Below are positions 17,366 to 25,256 of a stretch of DNA of 64,000 bases, piece after piece. Source of the DNA: an uncultured bacterium. Its GTDB lineage: Bacteria; Bacillota; Clostridia; Oscillospirales; Ruminococcaceae. Where the stretch lies: positions 62,001 through 126,000 of the forward strand of contig CAJMSD010000004.1 in NCBI GenBank assembly GCA_905215965.1, in the 5' to 3' direction. Position numbers and translations under genes: made by a program. Every line of letters starts with the position of its first letter. Position 1 is the first letter of the stretch. The notes under the pieces are model-generated. The model saw only the letters and a list, made by a program, of their open reading frames with translations. It had not been told where the DNA came from and ran no database searches.

Positions 17366-17761
17366 ATGATACTGTGTATTAATTATGAAGTTTTTCGCCA
17401 TACACGCGTAAAAAGTCTTTTCGATCCTTATTCTTATCAAATCTTTTTGGAAGATCATGTTGACCGTGATGAAAACCCTGATTATATTGAGTTTCCTATA
17501 GTCACAAGAATGATGTCAATGAAAGCTTATGTTGATAATCTCAGCAACAAGCAGATGAGGAGCAGTTTTGCCGGATGTACGGATAAAGAATTCTGGGATT
17601 TGTTCTGGGATACTTTTGACGACGGAGGAGAAATCCTCTGTGATTTTGAACGCTTCGAATATAATTATACACTTAAAATAATTATGGAATGGTGCGATGA
17701 AAACAACATTCCGTATTACATCGATAAATCAGACAGTTTTTTGCTTAAGCTGCTGTCTTAA
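17366..17761 (+). CDS. Conserved small protein of unknown function between tpiA and gpmI
   Basis: 131 aa, acidic and rich in aromatic residues (FWDLFWDTFDDGG). No signal peptide, membrane segment or motif that I recognise. It starts 6 nt after the tpiA stop and has no clear RBS, so it may depend on translational coupling. Codon use is less biased than its glycolytic neighbours, indicating lower expression. It ends 26 nt before gpmI. Confidence 0.6.
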   Translation: MILCINYEVFRHTRVKSLFDPYSYQIFLEDHVDRDENPDYIEFPIVTRMMSMKAYVDNLSNKQMRSSFAGCTDKEFWDLFWDTFDDGGEILCDFERFEYNYTLKIIMEWCDENNIPYYIDKSDSFLLKLLS

Positions 17762-17787
17762 AAATCTAATTTGAAAGGGTTTTAACA

Positions 17788-19302
17788 ATGTCAAAAAAAC
17801 CTGTAGCACTTATAATCATGGACGGTTTCGGCTATAATCCCGATGATTACGGCAATGCAATAACTGCCGCAAAGAAGCCGAATCTTGACAAATATATGAA
17901 AGGACCTCACACTCTTATCGGAGCAAGCGGACTTGATGTCGGACTTCCCGACGGACAGATGGGAAACTCCGAAGTCGGTCACACAAATATCGGCGCAGGA
18001 CGTATCGTTTATCAGATGCTTGTAAAGATATCCAAGTCTATAAAGGCCGGAGATTTCTTTGAGAACAAGGCTCTTCTTGACGCTATGAACAACTGCAAGG
18101 AAAAAAATTCCGCACTTCATCTTATGGGACTTCTCTCTCCCGGCGGAGTTCACAGCCATATGGAGCACCTTTACGGACTTCTTGAAATGGCAAAAAGAAA
18201 CGGTATCGATAAGGTCTATGTTCACGCATTCCTCGACGGACGTGACGTTCCACCTTCATCGGCTGCCGAATACATGGAAGAAGCCGTTGCTGAAATGAAT
18301 AAAATAGGCGTGGGCAAGATCGGCGTTATCAGCGGACGTTTCTACGCAATGGACAGAGACAACGCTTGGGACAGAGTCGAAAAGGCTTACGACGCTCTCG
18401 TTCTCGGAGAAGGTATTCAGGAAAACGATCCTGTTGAAGCAATAAAGAATTCCTATGCAAATAACATTACCGACGAATTCATGCTTCCGACTGTCGTTTC
18501 AAAGGACGCTAAGATAAAAGCGGACGACAGCGTGATCTTCTTTAATTTCCGTCCCGACCGTGCAAGACAGATTACAAGAGCTTTCGTAGACCCTGAATTC
18601 AGCGGCTTTGAGCGCAAAAACGGTTACTTCCCGATTCACTTTGTATGCATGGCTCAGTATGACGCGTCAATGCCTAACGTTTCGGTAGCATTCCCTCCGG
18701 AGCAGCTTACAATGACAATGGGCGAGTATCTCAGCAAATCCGGCAAAACGCAGCTCAGAATTGCCGAAACTCAGAAATATGCTCATGTAACCTTCTTCTT
18801 CAACGGCGGCGAGGAAAAACAGTTCGAGGGTGAGGACAGGATCCTTATCAAGTCACCCGATGTTGAAACCTTCGATATGAAGCCTGAAATGAGCGCATAC
18901 GAAGTCACCGATGCCGTTGTAGACGCTATTAATTCCGATAAATATGACGTTATCATTCTCAATTATGCTAACTGTGATATGGTCGGACATACGGGAATAT
19001 TTGACGCTGCCGTTGCTGCCGTTGAGGCTGTCGATACCTGCGTAGGAAGAATGGTTGACGCTATTCTTGCAAAGGGCGGAGCTGCTCTTATTACCGCAGA
19101 TCACGGCAACGCCGATAAAATGTACGAGCCTGACGGAGCTCCGTTTACAGCTCATACAACGAATCCTGTACCGCTTATCGTGGTAGGACATGACTGCGAA
19201 CTCCGCGACGGCGGCGTACTTGCAGATCTCGCACCGACAATGCTTCAGCTTCTTGAGCTTCCGCAGCCTGCCGAAATGACAGGTAAATCGCTCATCAAGT
19301 AA
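17788..19302 (+). CDS. gpmI: 2,3-bisphosphoglycerate-independent phosphoglycerate mutase
   Basis: Interconverts 3- and 2-phosphoglycerate using two manganese ions. 504 aa. Alkaline-phosphatase-fold metal motif MDGFGY at the start, phosphoserine region GQMGNSEVGHTNIGAGR, substrate segment FLDGRDVPPSSA, and C-terminal metal ligands in NYANCDMVGHTG and ITADHGNADKM. RBS AAAGGG. Last gene of the cluster, followed by a terminator. Confidence 0.98.
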   Translation: MSKKPVALIIMDGFGYNPDDYGNAITAAKKPNLDKYMKGPHTLIGASGLDVGLPDGQMGNSEVGHTNIGAGRIVYQMLVKISKSIKAGDFFENKALLDAMNNCKEKNSALHLMGLLSPGGVHSHMEHLYGLLEMAKRNGIDKVYVHAFLDGRDVPPSSAAEYMEEAVAEMNKIGVGKIGVISGRFYAMDRDNAWDRVEKAYDALVLGEGIQENDPVEAIKNSYANNITDEFMLPTVVSKDAKIKADDSVIFFNFRPDRARQITRAFVDPEFSGFERKNGYFPIHFVCMAQYDASMPNVSVAFPPEQLTMTMGEYLSKSGKTQLRIAETQKYAHVTFFFNGGEEKQFEGEDRILIKSPDVETFDMKPEMSAYEVTDAVVDAINSDKYDVIILNYANCDMVGHTGIFDAAVAAVEAVDTCVGRMVDAILAKGGAALITADHGNADKMYEPDGAPFTAHTTNPVPLIVVGHDCELRDGGVLADLAPTMLQLLELPQPAEMTGKSLIK

Positions 19303-19336
19303 AGCGGACGCCGTGCAATTAATATTTAAATAAAAA

Positions 19337-19378
19337 CACGCTCTTCCAAGCATTACGCATGGAAGAGCGTGATATATT
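19337..19378 (+). terminator. Bidirectional terminator between gpmI and ychF
   Basis: Perfect 12-bp stem CACGCTCTTCCA (19337-19348) / TGGAAGAGCGTG (19360-19371) with ATATATTTT after it on the plus strand and an A/T-rich tract (TTTTTATTTAAAT) after it on the minus strand. It lies between convergent genes. Confidence 0.85.
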
Positions 19379-19415
19379 TTAAACATACTTTATCTGCCGA
19401 ATTTAAAATTTGCTT

Positions 19416-20510
19416 TCAGACATTAAATCTGAAAAGAACGATATCTCCGTCCTGCATCACATATTCCTTGCCCTCAAGACGAACGAGACCTTTCTCTTTT
19501 GCAGCAGCCATAGTACCGCACTCCATAAGATCGTCAAAAGAAATGACTTCTGCGCGAATAAATCCCTTTTCGAAATCGGTGTGGATCTTTCCTGCCGCCT
19601 GCGGAGCCTTTGTTCCCTTCTTGATAGTCCATGCGCGAACCTCGGGCTTTCCTGCTGTAAGGTAAGAAATAAGTCCAAGGAGAGAATATCCCTCTTTTAT
19701 GATACGATTAAGACCTGAGACCTCCAAGCCAAGCTCGCCGAGGAACATGGATTTCTCCTCGTCTGTCATATCGGAAATTTCAGCCTCTATCTGAGCGCAT
19801 ATCGGAAGAACGGCAGAATGCTCCTCTTCGGCAATTGCGCAAACGGTTTTATAATTTTCATTATTATCGATGTTATTTACAAAGTCCGCCTCGCAAAGAT
19901 TTGCAGCATAAATAACAGGCTTAGCCGAAAGCAGTGGAGTAGATTTTATCATCTCGCGCTCGTCATCGGTGAAGTCAAATCCTCTTGCCGATTTACCGTT
20001 TTCCAGATGTTCTTTAAGACGTTCAAGGAAATCAACCTCCGCCAAATACTTCTTGTCGCCCTTTGCAGCCTTTTTGGCTCGGTCAATGCGGCGTTCCACC
20101 ATTTCGATGTCCGAGAAGATAAGCTCAAGATTAATAGTTTCAATATCCCTTGCAGGATTTATGCTTCCGTCAACATGAATGATATTCGCATCGTCAAAGC
20201 ATCTTACGACATGAACTATAGCGTCAACCTCACGTATATCGGCAAGGAATTTATTTCCCAAGCCCTCGCCCTTCGAAGCTCCTTTTACAAGACCTGCGAT
20301 ATCCACGAATTCAAGGGTTGCGGGAGTGAATTTATCCGGCTCGTACATTTCAGCCAGTTTATCGAGTCTTTCGTCCGGAACGGAAACGATACCGATATTT
20401 TTTTCGATCGTACAGAACGGATAATTAGCAGATTCCGCTCCTGCGTTTGTAAGTGCGTTAAAAAGTGTACTTTTGCCGACATTCGGCAAACCAACCATAC
20501 CAAGCTTCAT
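19416..20510 (-). CDS. ychF: YchF-family ATPase (OLA1-like Obg GTPase family)
   Basis: 364 aa. P-loop GLPNVGKSTLFNAL at residues 6-19, switch region FVDIAGLVKGASKGEGLGNKF, coiled-coil, and C-terminal TGS domain with AWTIKKGTKAPQAAGKIHTDFEKGFIRAEV. YchF binds ATP in preference to GTP and associates with ribosomes; it is linked to translation and stress responses. Length and motifs are standard. Confidence 0.97.
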   Translation of the reverse strand: MKLGMVGLPNVGKSTLFNALTNAGAESANYPFCTIEKNIGIVSVPDERLDKLAEMYEPDKFTPATLEFVDIAGLVKGASKGEGLGNKFLADIREVDAIVHVVRCFDDANIIHVDGSINPARDIETINLELIFSDIEMVERRIDRAKKAAKGDKKYLAEVDFLERLKEHLENGKSARGFDFTDDEREMIKSTPLLSAKPVIYAANLCEADFVNNIDNNENYKTVCAIAEEEHSAVLPICAQIEAEISDMTDEEKSMFLGELGLEVSGLNRIIKEGYSLLGLISYLTAGKPEVRAWTIKKGTKAPQAAGKIHTDFEKGFIRAEVISFDDLMECGTMAAAKEKGLVRLEGKEYVMQDGDIVLFRFNV

Positions 20511-20598
20511 TTATTTACAAGACCTTTCTTTAGACGGTTATGAACGCTGATTGTTTTCATGACCGTTATTTTTTTATTGCTAATACAGACAACACTGT

Positions 20599-23337
20599 TT
20601 AGCTTCCGGAATAATTAATCTTTTTATTATTTACAAGAGAATTGATCGTAGAATTCTGAACCGACAGATCTCCTGTGCGTGTTCCGATGTCGATCGGATT
20701 TGCGGCAAGCATATTCAATTCAACATTAGAATCTATTATAGTGACATTTCCGCCTCCGAGAACATCTCCGATTCCGGCAGATTCATCTCCCTCGGAATCA
20801 ATATTTATATCGGCATTTTTAATTTTGACGTTGACCGAACCGTTCAGCGCTCCTATACACGAGTGACGCGCCGAGCGCATTTTTATATTGATCTTGCCTT
20901 TTTTGATCAATACGCTGCCCTCTCCGTCGTCAAGCGCACCCATAGCGACAGCCTGTGCTCCGGAACAGAGCATATTGATATCTGCGGCAGAAGTAACGGT
21001 TGCAATTCCCTTCCAGCTGCCGATACCTGTGACTTTGATACCCGAAACTGTCATATCAAGGTGACAGGCTTCCGAAATATCAACTACTGCATCGCCGTTA
21101 AAGCTTCCGATAGCAAGACCGTTATGCGAGTACATAAATATTTTTATTTGACCTGAAAGCAGTCTGATAACGGAATCGTCGTCGTTAAAGCCGCCGCCGA
21201 TGCACAGAGTCTCTTCGCTGTTGCTGATAATCTCCAAAGTACCGAGCATATTTACGGTAATATCTCCGTATCCGTGCTCATAGTCGTTGCCTATTCCGAT
21301 TCCGGCGGAAGCATAGCAGTCTATAGTAAGATTTCCGTTTCCGGTAAGCTCCAGCTGAGATCCCATAGGAACGTAAATACCCGAGTAATTCAGCTTATTG
21401 TTCTTTTTAAGATTCAAAACAAGACGCGCATATTCGCCAATTATAATAGTCGGCTTGCTGTTGCCGCTTATCATATTGACATTTTTCAGCGTAAGCTCGC
21501 AGCTGTGATTATCCATAATGGAAATATTCATCTTTACAGGCTTTTCCGGATCTCCGACAATGGTAAGCGAGCTTTGATAAACGTGTATATCGGTATATTT
21601 CTCAAGGGCAAGCTTAAGAAGATCGATCTCCGTATCATTTTTAGCCATATAGATCTTTTTCGTTCCGACAGGGCGCGATTCAAGATTCGTGCGGATTATC
21701 TCGTCCTTGATCTCAGCCGAAATTTTATTAAGCAGAACAGGCTTAGGCTTAGACGTATAATAGCCTTGGACCAGATCAACTCCAAGACGTATGAGAGTTT
21801 TCATTTCCTGAGCTGTCTCAACGCCTTCCGCAAGCGATGTAAGCTGATTTTCGTGGCAGAACTCTATTATTGAAGTAACGAGCTGCTGCTTTTTCAAATC
21901 ATTATGTATATCGCTTATAAGCGAGCGGTCGATCTTAATATAATCCGGAGAATAATTCAACAGATTTGCGCTGTTGGAATAGCCTGTTCCGTAATCGTCA
22001 ATAGCGAGGGCAGAATGCATAAAGCCGCATCTTTTTTTAATGATCTCAATGTTTTCCTTGGTAGCGGCTTTCTCCTCGATTATTTCAATTACCGTTTTTT
22101 CAAGAAGCTCACCGTAGGTAATATAAAGCTCGTTGAAATCTTCATCGGTAAGAAGAGAATTCGGCAGACAATTTATAAACAATTTTCTGTCCGTGAAAAA
22201 CTGCTGATTATCGCTCAAAAGCTTCAGCGTATTAAAAAGAGTAAGCTTTTCTATCGCATAGAGACTGTTCTGTTCCGCGGCAATTCTCAGGATCTGCGTC
22301 GGAGTCATTTTATAGTCGCCAACAGTCCGCATAAAAGCCTCATAGGCAACTATCTCTCCTGTCTGAGTTTCAACGACAGGCTGGAAATAATACGTAATGA
22401 GGTTATCACGTATTATGCGTGAGAAGATCTGCGCATTTTTATATGAATCCTTTTCACGAATATAATTTTCCTCCGAGAACCAGTTGATAACATGACGGCG
22501 ATCGTTTCTCGCCTCATACAACGCAAACTCAGAGTAATTGACAAGCATATTAAAGTCCGAGGCTTCTTCGGGATAAGAAGAACAGCCAATAGAAAGACTG
22601 AGTGTGCTTTTATCGGAAATATCGATTATTTCACCGAAATCATCGGTAAGAACGCAGTTCTGAACAGCCTCGTCCATACTGTTCAAGAGGCTGTAGACAT
22701 CGGCTTTATCGCAATCCTGGAAAAAGACGCAGATCTCGTAATTTGATTTGGAGCTAATAATTATATTTTCGTTTGAAAAGCTTTTCAGTACCTCGGAAAC
22801 AGAGGTTATGCAATTATTCGTATTGTCCACAGTAAGGAAAGTTCCCAGCTTATCGATACCGTTTATATACATAGTCGCAAGGAAGCACTTTGTGACATCG
22901 GGCATAAGCTTTTTGACCTTCTGCGAAAAAGACGAATATGAGTACAGTCGGGTGATAGGGTCGTACTCGGCAAAGCTTCCCTTATTATCGTTTTCGGAGA
23001 TCTGCCGCGTGAAATCCTGCACAAATCCCAGCCATTCGTCACTTGTCTCATAAATATTCATCTTTATGTATTTAGTGGTATTGTTATCGGAAAATTTATA
23101 GATATGCTTCTGACCGTCCACAGGATTTTTCGAGATTTTTTCAAGAAGATTGAAAAATTCGTATTCGTTAATTTTATCCTTGGAGCATGAAAGCATACGG
23201 CAGGCAGTCTCGTCAAGATAAGCTGATTTTTCCTTTGAAATATACATGAATGCGCCTATATTACCCATAAACTGCTGAAATATCTGCCAGTCTCGGCTAA
23301 GATAAGGCGGCTTTTTGTCAAAATTAAAGATACTCAT
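20599..23337 (-). CDS. Degenerate GGDEF-EAL cyclic-di-GMP phosphodiesterase fused to a C-terminal beta-helix
   Basis: 912 aa from the ATG at 23337 (CGGAG upstream). No signal peptide or membrane segment, so probably cytoplasmic. Order: PAS-like N-terminus (about 1-130); GGDEF domain (about 135-300) whose GGDEF motif is replaced by SNYEI, so cyclase activity is unlikely; EAL domain (about 320-535) with EAF at 333, NCLP, IEIIEE, IDDYGTGYS, YIKIDRSLI, AEGVET and QGYY, retaining the residues of an active phosphodiesterase. The last about 350 residues form eight or more rungs of about 30 residues with G-I-G/A-I-G turns (AGIGIGND, GLAIGSFNG, VTGIGSWKG, SCIGALNG, AGIGDVLGG), a beta-helix like those in secreted carbohydrate-binding (DUF4353 or IGGG-repeat) proteins. 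Such a domain in a cytoplasmic signalling enzyme is unusual. Confidence 0.85.
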   Translation of the reverse strand: MSIFNFDKKPPYLSRDWQIFQQFMGNIGAFMYISKEKSAYLDETACRMLSCSKDKINEYEFFNLLEKISKNPVDGQKHIYKFSDNNTTKYIKMNIYETSDEWLGFVQDFTRQISENDNKGSFAEYDPITRLYSYSSFSQKVKKLMPDVTKCFLATMYINGIDKLGTFLTVDNTNNCITSVSEVLKSFSNENIIISSKSNYEICVFFQDCDKADVYSLLNSMDEAVQNCVLTDDFGEIIDISDKSTLSLSIGCSSYPEEASDFNMLVNYSEFALYEARNDRRHVINWFSEENYIREKDSYKNAQIFSRIIRDNLITYYFQPVVETQTGEIVAYEAFMRTVGDYKMTPTQILRIAAEQNSLYAIEKLTLFNTLKLLSDNQQFFTDRKLFINCLPNSLLTDEDFNELYITYGELLEKTVIEIIEEKAATKENIEIIKKRCGFMHSALAIDDYGTGYSNSANLLNYSPDYIKIDRSLISDIHNDLKKQQLVTSIIEFCHENQLTSLAEGVETAQEMKTLIRLGVDLVQGYYTSKPKPVLLNKISAEIKDEIIRTNLESRPVGTKKIYMAKNDTEIDLLKLALEKYTDIHVYQSSLTIVGDPEKPVKMNISIMDNHSCELTLKNVNMISGNSKPTIIIGEYARLVLNLKKNNKLNYSGIYVPMGSQLELTGNGNLTIDCYASAGIGIGNDYEHGYGDITVNMLGTLEIISNSEETLCIGGGFNDDDSVIRLLSGQIKIFMYSHNGLAIGSFNGDAVVDISEACHLDMTVSGIKVTGIGSWKGIATVTSAADINMLCSGAQAVAMGALDDGEGSVLIKKGKINIKMRSARHSCIGALNGSVNVKIKNADINIDSEGDESAGIGDVLGGGNVTIIDSNVELNMLAANPIDIGTRTGDLSVQNSTINSLVNNKKINYSGS

Positions 23338-23436
23338 AAAAACTCCGTGTACCGCCGATGTCAGCTGTTCCGGCGGCAACTGCATTTACGGCATACAGTA
23401 AGCCTTGTTTTTAATAAGAACAAAATATACACATTA

Positions 23437-23465
23437 ATTATACAACAAACGGCTTATATTGTCAA
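23437..23465 (-). promoter_or_regulatory. Promoter of the GGDEF-EAL gene
   Basis: Consensus on the minus strand: TTGACA (23465-23460), 17-nt spacer, TATAAT (23442-23437), leaving a leader of about 95 nt before the start codon. That leader contains GCCGCCGGAAC... GCGG-type pairing but no recognised riboswitch. Confidence 0.85.
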
Positions 23466-23514
23466 TGAATGATTATGAAATTTTCACAAAATTTAATTTC
23501 TGCCCGCGTATAAA

Positions 23515-23543
23515 TTGCGGACTTACTTAATAGAATGTATTAT
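23515..23543 (+). promoter_or_regulatory. Promoter of the flippase gene
   Basis: TTGCGG (23515-23520), 17-nt spacer, TATTAT (23538-23543), about 20 nt before the start codon; divergent from the GGDEF-EAL promoter. Confidence 0.65.
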
Positions 23544-23562
23544 CTGAACACGGAGGAAATTT

Positions 23563-25122
23563 ATGCTTATCAAAAATAAAATCATAAGAGATACAGTAAT
23601 GCTTACCGCACTTCAGTTATTTCTTGATTCGTCATCGCTGCTTCTTAACGCTTTTATAACAAGACGTCTCGGAACATCGGCTATGGGAATACTGTCGCTT
23701 ACAGGATCGTTTCTCGTGCTTGCCGGAACGGTTTCCAACGGTAATGCATTTTTGTGCATGAGCCGCCTGATCTCAGAGGAGCTTGGAAAATCAAGACGAA
23801 ATCCAAATCGTGTACTTGCATACGGTCTCGTACTTTGCACGATGCTCAGCACGGCAGTTTCAATTGCACTGTTAGGTTTTTCGGACATCATAGGGATAAA
23901 ATTCCTAAAAAGCGAAGCCATGAGCAAGGCAGTCCGCCTTATGCCGCTTGCGCTTATTCCGGGAGCGTTTTCCGCCTGCTTCAAAGGCTATTTCAATGCC
24001 ATGAGAAGCGCAAAAATAACCGCAGCCGGAGATATTCTGGAATTTGCCGTAAAATCAGCCGTTATAGCGGCTCTCACCGTCGGAGCAAAGAGCAGCAGCG
24101 ACGGCTCGGTATGTACGATGATGATCTGCGGCATTGTTTCCGGAGCCTGCTGTTCTCTCGTTTACTTTTTGATCATGTTCGTAAAATTTCACGGCGTTTA
24201 TGGATCAAAGCCTTCTATATCGTTTGGAAAGTATATATCCCTCGCAATTCCCATAATGCTTGGAAGCGTAATAACTTCTGCGCTCAGCAGTACAAACGAC
24301 GCGCTTATCCCGATAACTCTGCGCCAATACGGCGATTCTGTAAGCGAAGCTCTCGGAAGCTTCGGCATCTTTGAAGCTATCGTTATCCCGACAATATTTT
24401 TCCCGTCGGTAGTTCTTTGCTCGATGTCGGGAATTATTGTCAGCGAGGCGGCAAGAGCGTCGGCTTCCGGAAACAAAACACGCATTAAAAGCATATCGGA
24501 AAAGCTGATAGAGGCCACGCTTATTTTTGCATTCTTTGCGGCAGCCGTCCTTATGAAATTCGGCTGCGAAATAGGAGAGCTTCTTGGCGGCGGACAGCTT
24601 GCAGGCAAAATTATTTCAATAATAGCGCCTGTCGTTCCGTTTATATATCTTGAAATAGTCCTTGAAGCTCTTATAAAAGGACTTGGCTTACAGGGCTTTT
24701 CTTCATTGAATTATTTTATCGAATACGCGGTAAGAATTTCGATCGTACTTATCTTTGTGCCGAAATTCGGATTTTACGGCATCGTAGCGTCGTATTACGC
24801 AAGCAACGTGATCGGCAACTGCTCGCGCGTGATAAAAATACTTCGTCATACGGGAGTAAAGCTGCGCCCTATAAAATCAGTTATTATGCCGATCGTTTAC
24901 GTATTTCTTACCATGAACGCTGCCGAACTTTTGCTTAGAATTTTCGGGATCGGCACGAAAAGCATTCCCGGAATGATTATCTTTGCGCTTATCTGGGGAG
25001 TTGGATATACCGCGATCTTCCTCTTCGAAAAAGACATTATCGTTTCAATTCCAAAAAGCACCTTAAAAAGCAGATCTTCTTTTGTGAAAAATAAACAAAA
25101 ACGTAAGGCGATTGTATTGTAA
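23563..25122 (+). CDS. SpoVB/MurJ-type polysaccharide flippase (MOP superfamily)
   Basis: 519 aa integral membrane protein with about 12-14 hydrophobic segments and a basic C-terminal tail (KNKQKRKAIVL). Segments such as TRRLGTSAMGILSLTGSF and FKGYFNAMRSAKITAAGDILEF near the middle of the N-terminal lobe are typical of the stage V sporulation protein B / polysaccharide exporter group. These proteins flip lipid-linked glycans or peptidoglycan precursors; SpoVB acts in spore cortex synthesis. Whether this copy serves spores, cell wall or a capsule is not clear. RBS GGAGG. Transcribed alone. Confidence 0.85.
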   Translation: MLIKNKIIRDTVMLTALQLFLDSSSLLLNAFITRRLGTSAMGILSLTGSFLVLAGTVSNGNAFLCMSRLISEELGKSRRNPNRVLAYGLVLCTMLSTAVSIALLGFSDIIGIKFLKSEAMSKAVRLMPLALIPGAFSACFKGYFNAMRSAKITAAGDILEFAVKSAVIAALTVGAKSSSDGSVCTMMICGIVSGACCSLVYFLIMFVKFHGVYGSKPSISFGKYISLAIPIMLGSVITSALSSTNDALIPITLRQYGDSVSEALGSFGIFEAIVIPTIFFPSVVLCSMSGIIVSEAARASASGNKTRIKSISEKLIEATLIFAFFAAAVLMKFGCEIGELLGGGQLAGKIISIIAPVVPFIYLEIVLEALIKGLGLQGFSSLNYFIEYAVRISIVLIFVPKFGFYGIVASYYASNVIGNCSRVIKILRHTGVKLRPIKSVIMPIVYVFLTMNAAELLLRIFGIGTKSIPGMIIFALIWGVGYTAIFLFEKDIIVSIPKSTLKSRSSFVKNKQKRKAIVL

Positions 25123-25146
25123 AATGTAGAAAATATTTAAGAATTA

Positions 25147-25175
25147 TTGCTTTTTTTTAAATAATAGTTTATAAT
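25147..25175 (+). promoter_or_regulatory. Promoter of the EF-G-like gene
   Basis: TTGCTT (25147-25152), 17-nt spacer, TATAAT (25170-25175); leader of about 75 nt to the start codon. Confidence 0.7.
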
Positions 25176-25256
25176 CTAATAAACACTGTATAAGTTTTTA
25201 TATGTACACTGTTTTCGGGAAATTTTTCCCAAATAAAATCAAGAGGAGTTTTCAGC

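Noticed and set aside
19818..20543. 241-codon plus-strand frame opposite ychF
   Set aside because: No RBS and no family resemblance; the minus-strand YchF is complete.
20537..20580. Imperfect hairpin GACGGTTATGAA...TTCATGACCGTT with T-run on the plus strand
   Set aside because: No plus-strand gene ends here and the T-run is on the wrong side for the minus-strand gene, so I do not call a terminator.
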